A DNA stretch of 28,968 nt from JBEKZQ01 sp049509675 (GTDB lineage Bacteria > Planctomycetota > Planctomycetia > Pirellulales > Thermoguttaceae): contig JBEKZQ010000049.1 in assembly GCA_049509675.1 (NCBI GenBank), positions 1 to 28,968 of the forward strand. Direction: 5' to 3'. Of this stretch, positions 6,646 to 15,742 are shown one piece after another (position 1 is the stretch's first letter; each line of letters starts with the position of its first letter). A program made the translations under genes and the position numbers. The notes beneath the pieces are model-generated. The model saw only the letters and a program-made list of their open reading frames with translations. It did no database searches and was not told the origin of the DNA.

Positions 6646-9600
6646 TCATGGCACGTCCTCCTGGCGTGGCTTCTTGCCTTCCTCCGGTTCGGCCGGCGGA
6701 CGGTCTTCGGGATTCGGCGCCGGCTTGAGCAATTGCAGCACCATGTCGGCCAGCCGGCCCTGCTCATCGCTCAATTCATTGTACTCCCGCAGTTGCCGGG
6801 CGGTAAGCTCCTTGGCCGCACCGATCTGTTCCTGGAGCTGCCGGGTGCGGGCGTTGATGTCTTCCTGCATGAGCTTCAAGAGTTTCAACTCGGCCAGGGA
6901 AAGGGGTGTGCCCGGTTGGCCGCCCCCCCCCTGCCCTGCCCCGCCCTGCTGCGGATCGCCCGGTTTTGCCGCCGGGGTATCCGGCTTGAGCGCCTCCAGC
7001 AGCATCGCCAGTCGGGCGATCGCCTGCTGTTGGGCCTGCTGGGTATCGGGGCCGGTGGCGTGGCCGTCCAAGAGCGCGGCGGCGCGCTCCATGCGTGCGG
7101 CGGCGGCCGAGAGCATGTTGTGGAAGGCCGGCGCCGCGGCAAGCTGCTCGGCCGTCCGTGCGGTATCGGCCTGGAGCAACTGCTGCGTGCGGAGAAGGTC
7201 CAGCAGGCTGGCCGCCTGGGCCCGGGTCAAGTGGCCCTGGTCCCGCCCAAGCGCGTCGATGCGGCGCGTCTCCTCCAGCGCGCCCTGCTGCTGGCCGTGC
7301 AGGTGGCGGACGGTGTCCTCCAGCCGGGCCATCTGCTCGGCGACCAATTGAGCCTGCACGTCGGAGAGCTTCGCGGCCAGGCGCGTGCGCGCCTCTTCCA
7401 GGCTCTTTTCGGCCTGCAGACCCTGCTTGTGCATGTTGGCCGCGTCGGCCGAGACGGCGGCCTGGCCCATCTGTGCGGCGGCCTGGGCCGTGGCACGGCT
7501 GGCCTCTTGGGCCAAGAGCCGTTCCAGCCGGCGGGCCATCCGCTCGGCCTCCTGCCGGAGGCGCTGTTGTTCGCGGCGCAGGCGCTCGGTCTCGGCGGGG
7601 TTGGGCGATTGCGCGTTTTCGGCCATATTCTTCCGCAACCCGACTTGTTGGGCCAGCAGCGAATCCAAAGCGCCCCGGGCCTCCTGCAGCTTCTTCACCA
7701 ACCGGGCCAACTCCGGCTCGCGCCGCCCGGCCAGGATGTCGAGCACGTCCTGCAAACCGGCCTGGATCTCCTGGTGCGATTGGCTGACGCGGCCGATGCG
7801 GTTCTCTTCCAGTTGGCTTCCGGCGCTGCGCATGTCGCCGCCGAGGCCCAGCCGCCGGGCCTCCTCCAGGGCGTCGATCACGGTGTCGGCGGCCAGCGGA
7901 TCGCTGGGGCGCAGATCGCGGCCGGCCTGCTCCATCTCCTGCTCGATCAGGTCCAGTCGCCGGGCCAATTCGAGTTGCCGGCCGGAGAGGATCTTCAGAT
8001 CGGCCGACTCGTCCGGCAACAGGTCCTTCGGCTCCTTGGTCAAGGTGTGGCGGCCGACCTGGACCGTGCGCTGGGCCACCTCCTCCTGGTCGCGGAGCAA
8101 CTGGCCGAGATCGCGGGTGAAACGGCGGTAATTGTCCCACTGGGTCAACTGGCCCAGGATCGCTTCCAGCGAGGCGATCACCGCGTCCTGATGCTTCACC
8201 GCGGCGGCCAGCGGGTCAGCAATCGCCTTAGGGGCGCCGGCCGCGTCCTGAAGCCGCACCTGCGCGGCCTTGATCGCCGCGGTCAACTCGCGGCCGATGG
8301 CGGGCAGATGTTCCCGATCCAGCCGATCGATCTCGTCCAACAGGGCCTGCATGCGGCGCTGGATGTCCGGACTGTCGATGCGGTTGTTTTCCAGGTCGGC
8401 CAACAGGGCCAGCACGTGCATGGGCACGCCGTCGCTGCGGCTGGTCAAGCTGCGGCCGACCTGTCGCTGGTTCAATTCGGCCGCCTGGAGGTGATCCACG
8501 TCCAGTTGTTCCAGCCGCCCCAACTCCTTCAAGCGGATCTGCAAGTCGGCCCCCTGGGCCCGGCTGTCACGCTGCATTTTCAGCACCCGGGCCAACTCGG
8601 CCAGGATCAGGTTTTGACGTCCTGCGATGCGCTCCTGAAGTTCCTCGGGCGTTATGACCATCAGCCGGCGCGGTTCGCTCTTGCCGGTCTGCAAGCGGTA
8701 GTCTTGGGCCGTGGCGCAAAAAACGACCTGGCTGCCGGGCGGAAGCTTGAGCGGTTCCAGGTCCCAGAGATGCTCGACCATGCGGCGGTCGCCGGCCAGC
8801 GCGTCGCCGATCAGTCCGCCCTTGGGCTGCGGCGCGACGTGTTCCGGCCCGCGGTATAACACCGTGCTGGCCTCGTCTTGCTTCGGCTGGTCGCTGCGGG
8901 TGTAGACGAAAGCGACGGCCCGTAATGCCAGATCGTCCTTGGCGGCGATCCGCACCGCCACGCGGGCCCGCGGCGTGACGAACAGGTTCGCCGCCGGCTG
9001 CTCGATGGTAATGCTGGGCGGCGCGTCGGCCACGGCGTGGATCTCCCAGCGATTGTCGCTGCCGCCGCTGAGCCCTTCCTCATCTGTCAACAGGAACCAG
9101 TAGGCGCCGGATTTGTCGACGACTAGTGGATGCGCGGAATCGCCCGCCGCAGGCGGAGGCGGCTCCAACAGGAAGTGCCGGCGATCCTCACTGAGACGGC
9201 CTCTCAGCCGCCGGCCATCCTCCAAGTGCATTTCGGCCGAGGAGAGCGGCACGGCCGCCTCCCCTGCGATCCTTAGGCGGCTGCCCACCAGCGCGCGGAC
9301 GCTGCCGTCGCTCTTTTCCATCGGCCAGCCGGTGTAGGCGGGCGGAAATATGTCGACGGAAAGCCCCGTCACGACCGGCGGATCGACCACCTCGACGGCA
9401 ATCCACGGCAGCGAGCGGTCGTCGCCCCCCTCCACCCAATAGGAAAAGGGAAGCGTGATGTTCTCGCGCCGCGCCACCATCACGTCGCCCAACAACTGCA
9501 TGCGCTGCGTTTCGCTGGTCTTCGTCCCATCGGCGGCCTGGAAACGATAATGGATGCGCACCTCGGAGGGCAGCCGGGCCCCTTGCGCGTCGACCGCCTC

Positions 9601-10236
9601 GATCTCGAACGGCTGCCCACGGGCCACGCGCTCGAGCGTGCGGCGCAACTCCAGATGCGTGATCTGCGGCCAGGCCGTTTCGCCCAGCGGATTGACGAGC
9701 CGGGTCACGGCGATCCGGGCAGCGGAAGGGTCCAACACCGCCAGGACCGCGGCGACCACGCAAATCGCCGCCGCCGCCAGGCCGGCACGCAGCACCGGCC
9801 GGTAATCGAGGGCCTGCGAAAAATCCAACCGCTCGCTCTCGGCGGTAGCCTGGCTGATGACCGACCGGCGCAGGGCCGCGGAGCCGGCCATCGGGTCGTC
9901 CTCCGCCTGGCGCAAGAACTCGATCGCGCTGAGCAACCGATCCTCCATCGCGGGAAAGTGGCGCCGGAGCCGCAGGGCCAGGTCGAGGTCGCGAAGCCGC
10001 AGCGCCAACGGGCTGTAGAGATAGTGGTAGCACGCGGCGGCCGCCGTCGCCGCGGCCAGCAGCGAACAGATCACGCGCAGCCCGCGGTCCTGGATGCGGA
10101 TCAGGTAATCGCCCAGGCCCAGCAGGATCACCACGCCCAGCACGGCGGCCAGCAGCACGGCCAGTCCGTAGGCTGCCATGAGCCGCCGCACGCGGACGCG
10201 CAAGGCCCGCATTTTTTCCTGGAGCGGATGGGACAT
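6646..10236 (-). CDS. DUF4175-like large membrane/coiled-coil protein
   Basis: A 1196-residue protein. The N-terminus has membrane helices at about residues 20-45 and 55-75 (YGLAVLLAAVLGVVILLGLG; a second Ala/Leu-rich span) and another near 150-168. An Ig/beta-like middle region (about 170-530) precedes a very long Gln/Ala/Arg/Leu-rich coiled coil from about 530 to 1170, with repeated LEQEM, LRREQQRL and ARRLERLLAQ patterns. The end is Pro/Glu/Lys-rich (NPEDRPPAEPEEGKKPRQED). This layout matches DUF4175-type proteins; no enzyme motif is seen. It begins 4 bp after the stop of the preceding VWA gene, so it is cotranscribed. It probably spans the inner membrane with a large extracytoplasmic part; topology is inferred. 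Confidence 0.88.
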   Translation of the reverse strand: MSHPLQEKMRALRVRVRRLMAAYGLAVLLAAVLGVVILLGLGDYLIRIQDRGLRVICSLLAAATAAAACYHYLYSPLALRLRDLDLALRLRRHFPAMEDRLLSAIEFLRQAEDDPMAGSAALRRSVISQATAESERLDFSQALDYRPVLRAGLAAAAICVVAAVLAVLDPSAARIAVTRLVNPLGETAWPQITHLELRRTLERVARGQPFEIEAVDAQGARLPSEVRIHYRFQAADGTKTSETQRMQLLGDVMVARRENITLPFSYWVEGGDDRSLPWIAVEVVDPPVVTGLSVDIFPPAYTGWPMEKSDGSVRALVGSRLRIAGEAAVPLSSAEMHLEDGRRLRGRLSEDRRHFLLEPPPPAAGDSAHPLVVDKSGAYWFLLTDEEGLSGGSDNRWEIHAVADAPPSITIEQPAANLFVTPRARVAVRIAAKDDLALRAVAFVYTRSDQPKQDEASTVLYRGPEHVAPQPKGGLIGDALAGDRRMVEHLWDLEPLKLPPGSQVVFCATAQDYRLQTGKSEPRRLMVITPEELQERIAGRQNLILAELARVLKMQRDSRAQGADLQIRLKELGRLEQLDVDHLQAAELNQRQVGRSLTSRSDGVPMHVLALLADLENNRIDSPDIQRRMQALLDEIDRLDREHLPAIGRELTAAIKAAQVRLQDAAGAPKAIADPLAAAVKHQDAVIASLEAILGQLTQWDNYRRFTRDLGQLLRDQEEVAQRTVQVGRHTLTKEPKDLLPDESADLKILSGRQLELARRLDLIEQEMEQAGRDLRPSDPLAADTVIDALEEARRLGLGGDMRSAGSQLEENRIGRVSQSHQEIQAGLQDVLDILAGRREPELARLVKKLQEARGALDSLLAQQVGLRKNMAENAQSPNPAETERLRREQQRLRQEAERMARRLERLLAQEASRATAQAAAQMGQAAVSADAANMHKQGLQAEKSLEEARTRLAAKLSDVQAQLVAEQMARLEDTVRHLHGQQQGALEETRRIDALGRDQGHLTRAQAASLLDLLRTQQLLQADTARTAEQLAAAPAFHNMLSAAAARMERAAALLDGHATGPDTQQAQQQAIARLAMLLEALKPDTPAAKPGDPQQGGAGQGGGGQPGTPLSLAELKLLKLMQEDINARTRQLQEQIGAAKELTARQLREYNELSDEQGRLADMVLQLLKPAPNPEDRPPAEPEEGKKPRQEDVP

Positions 10237-10240
10237 GCGA

Positions 10241-12625
10241 CTACACCATTCCTCCTCGTTTGCGCAGCAGCCATTCGCCGATCAGCAGCACCAAGAACAA
10301 TAGTAACACCGGCCAGCGATTCCACAACGGCAGCGGCGGAAGCGTCTCGATGGGCACCTGCCGGCCCTCGGGCAGATCGGCCAGGAGCCGGTCGGCGGTG
10401 GCCGGCGTGTAGAATCGACCGTTGGTCAACTCGGCGGCCTCGCGCATGGCCGGCGCGTCCATCTCGACGCGGGCGAACTCGCCGGGCGAGGGCACGACGG
10501 AGAAGTCGACGGCCGGGGAGCGGCCTTCCAGCGTGGGCACGGCGATCCAGGCGTGATAGGCCCCCAACGGCACGCGCTCCAGCGTGCCCTCGAAGGTGCC
10601 CCGGGCGGTTTCCGCCCGCCGCAGTCGCAGCCGCTCGGTCTTGTGCCCCTGGTGCTCGACGACCACGGTCACGCCGTCGTCTTCCGGCGGCGCCAGCCGC
10701 TCGTCGGCAAAGCGGACCCGCAGGCGGACCGCATCGCCGGCCGTGTATTGGCGGCGGTTGCTGCTTAATTCGGCGGCACGGCCCTCGGCCAGTTTCGAGC
10801 GACACAGGTAGCGGAGCATCTGTACCCAGTAACGGGCGAAATAGACGTCGCCCACGCGACGCCGCCAACGGTACGTTTCATCCGTTGCGTGAAACAGCAC
10901 TTTACCGGCCCCCACGTATTGCGCCACGATCAGCGGCAAACGACGGCCGTCGCTGCCCGAGCGCGTGGGATGCTCCGCGAGCACGCGGGCCGCCGGCTTC
11001 AGATCGGGGACCTCGACCATCCAGTACAACGGCGGCAGATTCTGCCAGATGCTGCGGGCTTCCTCGGGCGTGTCGCCCAACTGCATGGCCGGCCCGGCCA
11101 GCCCCAACTCCGTCGGCTGCACGACGAAACCTTGTGCGAGTGACTGCGTGGGATCGGGCAAGCGGATCGTGCGGACGTCGAAGGGCAGCAAGCGGGCCAG
11201 GGGCGTGTTGGCGAAGGCCTGCGGCATGTATTTCGGGCCGGCGATGAAGACCATGGCTCCGCCCTTGCCCGGCTGATCGACGAAATCGGCCAGGTCCTGC
11301 AACACGGTGGTGCTCAGCAGGGCCGGATTCACGTCGCCCAGGATGATCGCGTCGTAGGAAAAAAGCTCGTCGCGGCGGATGGGAAAGACCCTTAGCGCCG
11401 TCTTGTCCTGCTCGGCCCACTCCACGTCGGCGTCCTGGAGCACGATCGATAGCTCGATCGTGTCGTCGCGGCTGAGCATGTTGCGCAAGAAGCGGAACTC
11501 GAAGCTCGGATAGGCCTGAGCCAGCAGCACGCGGAGCTTCTGCTTGCGGACCTGGACCGTGCGGGCCAGCCGATTGTTCTCGGTCTGGACTTCACCTTCC
11601 TGCGGCGGAACCTCGACGGTGTAGCGGAACTGGCCGGCCTCGGTGGGCCGATAAGGCACGCGGACCTCTCGGGCATGGCCGTCCGGGCCGACCGTGACCT
11701 CGACCTTGGCCAAGACTTCGGGCTTGCCTTGCTGCCGCAGCAGCACGGGGACCTTCGTGCCCTGGAAACCAACGCCGGTGAGCTTGCACTGGAAAGTGAC
11801 GATGTCGTTGACGAAGACCACGTCGTCGACCAGCAGGTCGCTGAGCTTCAGATCGCGGACCGGCCGGTCGCTGCCCAGGCCCACGAAGAACAGCAGCACG
11901 CCTTTGCGTCGCGCGTAGGCGGCCGCTTCGGCCAGCGAGGGGCCCTCGGTGTTGATGCCGTCGGTCACCAGCACGATGGCGGCCGGGGCCGCGCCGCGCA
12001 GGTCGTCCAGCACGTTGCGGACGGCAATCCCCAATCGCGTACTCTCGCCGCCGGGCTGCGTGGCGCGAATCTCGTCCACGATGCCGGCCACGTCGGTCCG
12101 ATGGCTCGGCCGGGCGCCGGTGAGGAAATAGACTTTCAGCTTGTATTTCTCGGTGATCGACGAGAGCATCCGGCCGCCCTGCCCGGTGAGCAGCGACTTG
12201 GCCAGGTTCCAGCGGCTCAAGGAATCGCCGGGCGACGCGCCCTGCTTGAGCCGCTGCTCGAGGGCCGCCCGGATCCGCTCCTCATAACGATCCACGATGG
12301 TCATGCTCAAGGAATCGTCGACCAGCACGGCCACGTAGGGCAACCCGGTGCGCTGGAACGAGAGCGTCAATTGGGCGATCATGGCCGCCACGATGGCCAG
12401 CAGCGCCAGGCGCATGCCGGCCAGGACCATGCGATAGCCGGGCCGCGTTTGCCGCCCTTCGCGCACATAGATCCCCAGCACGAACAACACGGCGAAGACG
12501 GCCAACAGCAGCGTGACCCAGGGCGGCCAGGCCCAACTGCTCTCCAGCCGCCAGGCCGTACCCTCGCCGGCCCGGGCCTCGAGGCCCAGCAGGTGTTCCA
12601 TCCAGTTGGACAAGGTGCCGTTCAT
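10241..12625 (-). CDS. VWA-domain membrane protein (BatB-like)
   Basis: A 794-residue membrane protein. Two N-terminal helices lie at about 36-53 and 67-88; then a VWA domain begins with MIDAS motif DDSLSM (D103, S105, S107) and VLVTDGINTEG. Ig-like segments and a glutamine-amidotransferase-like segment (SYDAIILGDVN, VFIAGPKYMPQAF) follow. One C-terminal helix (RWPVLLLFLVLLIGEWLL) ends in KRGG. The ATG at 12625 is chosen because it overlaps the upstream stop as ATGA and starts just before the first helix; the frame stays open another 531 bp upstream but only as overlap with the BatA-like gene. Role: metal-dependent protein binding next to a MoxR ATPase. Confidence 0.92.
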   Translation of the reverse strand: MNGTLSNWMEHLLGLEARAGEGTAWRLESSWAWPPWVTLLLAVFAVLFVLGIYVREGRQTRPGYRMVLAGMRLALLAIVAAMIAQLTLSFQRTGLPYVAVLVDDSLSMTIVDRYEERIRAALEQRLKQGASPGDSLSRWNLAKSLLTGQGGRMLSSITEKYKLKVYFLTGARPSHRTDVAGIVDEIRATQPGGESTRLGIAVRNVLDDLRGAAPAAIVLVTDGINTEGPSLAEAAAYARRKGVLLFFVGLGSDRPVRDLKLSDLLVDDVVFVNDIVTFQCKLTGVGFQGTKVPVLLRQQGKPEVLAKVEVTVGPDGHAREVRVPYRPTEAGQFRYTVEVPPQEGEVQTENNRLARTVQVRKQKLRVLLAQAYPSFEFRFLRNMLSRDDTIELSIVLQDADVEWAEQDKTALRVFPIRRDELFSYDAIILGDVNPALLSTTVLQDLADFVDQPGKGGAMVFIAGPKYMPQAFANTPLARLLPFDVRTIRLPDPTQSLAQGFVVQPTELGLAGPAMQLGDTPEEARSIWQNLPPLYWMVEVPDLKPAARVLAEHPTRSGSDGRRLPLIVAQYVGAGKVLFHATDETYRWRRRVGDVYFARYWVQMLRYLCRSKLAEGRAAELSSNRRQYTAGDAVRLRVRFADERLAPPEDDGVTVVVEHQGHKTERLRLRRAETARGTFEGTLERVPLGAYHAWIAVPTLEGRSPAVDFSVVPSPGEFARVEMDAPAMREAAELTNGRFYTPATADRLLADLPEGRQVPIETLPPLPLWNRWPVLLLFLVLLIGEWLLRKRGGMV

Positions 12626-14787
12626 GTCGTCTGATACCCGAAGCGCCAGGCGAGATACGTTTCCACGAAGAGCAAACCCAGGACCAGGTAGAGCAACTGG
12701 ACGTGCAGTCGGCCCGGGCCGGCGCTCGGGCCGGCGACCGCGGCGTCGGCGCTGTCCCACGTGGTTCGATAAGCGACCGCGATGCCGGGCCAGACCTCGC
12801 TTTGCAGTTCGTCGAAGCCCAGTTGCGTCAGATCGCTCTCGGCCGTGTTCACGTTCACGGCGAACGTGCGACCGCGGGCGGCCGTGCCGGCGGACCGCAC
12901 CGTATAGAGGCCGCTGAGCATCGTGTCGCCGTAGGTCCACGCGCCGGACTCGCCCTCGGCCCGCACCTGCAAGCGGCGCGTCTGGCCGTCGGGCCGCACG
13001 ATCGATAGCGGGCTGTCGGCCGCCGTGGCACTGACCGAGCCGGCCAACGGTTCGCCCACTTGCACGTTGCTCTGTTCGAACTGCCCGCTGGCACACCACA
13101 TGAGGATCTCGTGTACCAGCGGCACGTAACTGGTCCACAAGGGCAGCGCGGTCCACGACTTGTCGGCCGAGGTGGCCACCAGGACCACCCGGCCGCGGCG
13201 GACCGGCTCGGCCAACACCAGCGGATCACCGTTGTTGAAGGCCAGAACCACCGTGGACGACTGTGGCTGGAGCTTGAAATACTTGTCGACCGGCGTGGTC
13301 AACAGTCCGGACTTCTCCCGATCTTTGAAGGGCGCGACGATCGGATGCCGGTAGCCCAGGGGGTTCAGGGCCGACTGCGGCTGGGTGATGAGCGGTCCGA
13401 TCGTCGCCGGCAGGATGCGCCTCCCCCCTGCCCCGTCGCCCAATTCCCGGTTGTAGCGTTCGGCGAGCACCTGGTCGCCGAGGAAGAACACCAGGCTGCC
13501 GGCGCGATTGAGATAGGCTTCCAGCACGCGGGCCTCGCTGGCGGTGAACTGGGCCACGTTGGCCAGCAGCACGCAATCGTAGCCGCCCAAGTCGCGTTCC
13601 AACAGGGCGCTTTCCGGGGCCACGTCGACTTCCACCGGCCCATGCTCGCCCCGGCCCGATTCCGGGGCCAAAGCCGCGGCCAGGTAATCGGTGGCGCCGT
13701 GGAACGGTTCGCCGGAAGGGCGGCCGTTGATGCACAGGGCGCGGATCGATTGCCGCACCGGCACCACCAGCCAGCGGCGGTCGTCGACCGTCAGCCCATC
13801 GCCCTCGGCGCGGACTTCCAGCGTATGATCGCCGGCGGTCTCGAAACGGTAAGAAAAGACCAGCGACGACTGCCCGCCGGCCGGCACGTCGACCACTTGT
13901 TGTGCGGCCCGGCGGCCGTCGACCAGTAGTTGCACGCTCTGCCGGTTGCGCGTCTGGCGGCCAAAATTCTTCAGATCGACCGCCAGTCCCAGGCTGCGCC
14001 CCACCAGGGCCAGCGGTTCCGTGGCTTCCAGCCGGGTGACCGCCAGGTTCTCGGCCGAGGGCTGCCCGAGATCGACCACGACCAGGCTTGCCAATTGGGC
14101 CAACTCCTCGCTCTGGCGGCGGAAATCGGCCCAGGCCGACGGCGTCGCCTGCGGCAGCCAACTGGCGCGCTGCAGGTCGCTGAGGAAATAGACCTCGTGC
14201 CGCGCCAGCCGCGGGTTGTCGCGCTGGGCCGTCTCGACCAGTTGCCGCACGGCGGCGACCGTTGCCGGCAGGTCGGCGCCGGTGTGCAGCACGTCCAGTC
14301 CCTCGATCTCCGTGCGCATCTGGCCGGGCTCGAACGACGCGTTGCCCACCACCACGCGCGGCGGGGCGGCCATCAGGACCAACGTGAAGGCGTCGCCCTG
14401 CGGGCTGCGCTCGACGATGCGCGCGGCCGTCTCCTTGGCCAACTCGAAGCGGCTCTTGTCGCTCTGGCGGTAGGCCATCGAGTACGAGGCGTCCAACACC
14501 AGCACGCGATGCGTTCGCGCACCGGAAGCGGCGACCAATCCGAACCGCTCGGCGTACGGCTCGGCAACGGCCAGCACCACCAGCAGGATGAGCAGCGTGC
14601 GCAGCACCAGCAGGAGCAACTGCTCCAGCCGCAGCCGCCGCGACTGCCGCCGCACCGCCGCCAGGAGGAATTCCATGGCCGCCCAGGCGGTTTCGCGATG
14701 TTTCCGCCGGCTCCACAGATGGATCAGCAGTGGCGCGGCCGCCGCCAGGCACCAGGCGAGCATCGGCAGATGGGCGAAGGTGAACAT
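12622..14787 (-). CDS. BatA-like VWA membrane protein (aerotolerance regulator N-terminal domain)
   Basis: A 721-residue protein. The N-terminus (PLLIHLWSRRKHRETAWAAM, then RLRLEQLLLLVLRTLLILLV) is the BatA/aerotolerance-regulator N-terminal domain with two membrane helices. A VWA domain follows with MIDAS DASYSM (D99, S101, S103). The extracytoplasmic remainder contains a CARDB-like segment (VDLKNFGRQTRNRQSVQLLV), a glutamine-amidotransferase-like part (GYDCVLLANVAQFTASEARV), and one C-terminal helix (LLYLVLGLLFVETYLAWRF). It starts 6 bp after the DUF58 gene and ends overlapping the next VWA gene. Bat proteins in other bacteria act with MoxR ATPases in stress tolerance or maturation of envelope complexes; the substrate here is unknown. 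Confidence 0.92.
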   Translation of the reverse strand: MFTFAHLPMLAWCLAAAAPLLIHLWSRRKHRETAWAAMEFLLAAVRRQSRRLRLEQLLLLVLRTLLILLVVLAVAEPYAERFGLVAASGARTHRVLVLDASYSMAYRQSDKSRFELAKETAARIVERSPQGDAFTLVLMAAPPRVVVGNASFEPGQMRTEIEGLDVLHTGADLPATVAAVRQLVETAQRDNPRLARHEVYFLSDLQRASWLPQATPSAWADFRRQSEELAQLASLVVVDLGQPSAENLAVTRLEATEPLALVGRSLGLAVDLKNFGRQTRNRQSVQLLVDGRRAAQQVVDVPAGGQSSLVFSYRFETAGDHTLEVRAEGDGLTVDDRRWLVVPVRQSIRALCINGRPSGEPFHGATDYLAAALAPESGRGEHGPVEVDVAPESALLERDLGGYDCVLLANVAQFTASEARVLEAYLNRAGSLVFFLGDQVLAERYNRELGDGAGGRRILPATIGPLITQPQSALNPLGYRHPIVAPFKDREKSGLLTTPVDKYFKLQPQSSTVVLAFNNGDPLVLAEPVRRGRVVLVATSADKSWTALPLWTSYVPLVHEILMWCASGQFEQSNVQVGEPLAGSVSATAADSPLSIVRPDGQTRRLQVRAEGESGAWTYGDTMLSGLYTVRSAGTAARGRTFAVNVNTAESDLTQLGFDELQSEVWPGIAVAYRTTWDSADAAVAGPSAGPGRLHVQLLYLVLGLLFVETYLAWRFGYQTT

Positions 14788-14793
14788 GGTGGA

Positions 14794-15681
14794 CTAGCGC
14801 GACGCCAAGTAACTCGACAACGCCACCTCCAACGACTGATCGGTGCGCAGGGGAACATAATCGATCTGATGTGCGCGGCAGCCCTCCTTCAGCCGCAGCA
14901 CGAAACGCTGGAACTCGTCCAGGTAGGCCTGGCGGAGCGAGCGCGGCTCGACCAGCACCTCGGGCAGTTGCTCCAGGCCGCGAAAGAGCATGGCCTGCTG
15001 GAAAGGAAACTCCAGTTCGGCCGGATCGAGCACCTGCATGACAATCACCTCGTGGCGGCGATGCCGCAGGTGTTTCAGGCCCATCAGCAGCGTGGCCGGG
15101 TCGTCGAACAGGTCGCTGAGGATCACCACGATCCCGCGTTTCTTGAAGCGTTCGGCCAGGTCGTGCAGGATGGCGCCGCCGGCCGTCTTCCGCTCGCCGG
15201 CGGCGTGTTCCATGACGTGCAGAAGCTGGCGGATGTGCGACGGCTCGCTGCTGGCGCGGACCAGGCTGCGGATCTCGCGGTCGAACGTGACCAACCCCAC
15301 GCTGTCCTGCTGGCGAAGCACGAGGTAGGCCAACGCGGCGGCAATGCACTTGGCATATTCCAGCTTCGACATCGCCGCCCCCGGCCCCTGGTAACACATG
15401 CTCTCGCTGGTGTCCAGCACGAGATAACAGACCAGGTTGGTTTCTTCCTCGAACTGCTTGAGGTAGTACTTGTCGGTGCGGCCCAACACCTTCCAGTCGA
15501 GATAGCGCAGATCATCGCCGGGCGCATACTCGCGATGCTCGGCGAACTCGGTCGAGAATCCGTGGAACGGGCTGCGGTGCAGGCCCGACACGTACCCTTC
15601 GACGATCAGCCGCGCGCGGAGCTGCAATCCCTCCAGCCGGGCCAGCGTTTGCGGATCGAGGTACTGTTGCGAGTCGTGCAT
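14794..15681 (-). CDS. DUF58 domain-containing protein
   Basis: A 295-residue soluble protein. The DUF58 hallmark EHREYAPGDDLRYLDWKV is at residues 48-65, directly before a VWA-like fold with MIDAS DTSESM (D90, S92, S94) and VVILSDLFDD. DUF58 proteins are regular partners of MoxR ATPases and probably connect the ATPase to the membrane-bound VWA proteins. The ATG at 15681 is chosen because the 20 residues upstream in the longer frame are translated from GATTTGA heptamers. It lies 61 bp after moxR and 6 bp before the BatA-like gene. Confidence 0.94.
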   Translation of the reverse strand: MHDSQQYLDPQTLARLEGLQLRARLIVEGYVSGLHRSPFHGFSTEFAEHREYAPGDDLRYLDWKVLGRTDKYYLKQFEEETNLVCYLVLDTSESMCYQGPGAAMSKLEYAKCIAAALAYLVLRQQDSVGLVTFDREIRSLVRASSEPSHIRQLLHVMEHAAGERKTAGGAILHDLAERFKKRGIVVILSDLFDDPATLLMGLKHLRHRRHEVIVMQVLDPAELEFPFQQAMLFRGLEQLPEVLVEPRSLRQAYLDEFQRFVLRLKEGCRAHQIDYVPLRTDQSLEVALSSYLASR

Positions 15682-15706
15682 TCGTGTAGTGTGGAGCGAC
15701 GGCAAT

Positions 15707-15731
15707 GATTTGAGATTTGAAATTTGAAATT
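15707..15731 (+). repeat. Heptamer array (GATTTGA-type)
   Basis: Units GATTTGA, GATTTGA, AATTTGA and a partial AATT fill much of the 61-base gap between moxR and the DUF58 gene. It is another 7-base period with a sequence unlike the GGGATTA family. Confidence 0.75.
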
Positions 15732-15742
15732 GCAGAGCCACC

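Noticed and set aside
6733..8859. 708-residue plus-strand frame
   Set aside because: Antisense to the coiled-coil protein; the repetitive Leu/Gln composition mirrors the coiled coil.
10241..13156. Extension of the second VWA gene to a 971-residue protein
   Set aside because: The extra 177 residues overlap the BatA-like gene, are Arg/Gly-rich like a shadow frame, and ATG 12625 with ATGA overlap gives a good membrane-protein start.
13226..15397. 723-residue minus-strand frame
   Set aside because: Overlaps the DUF58 and BatA-like genes in another frame; composition dominated by Gly, Arg, Pro and Ala with no motif.
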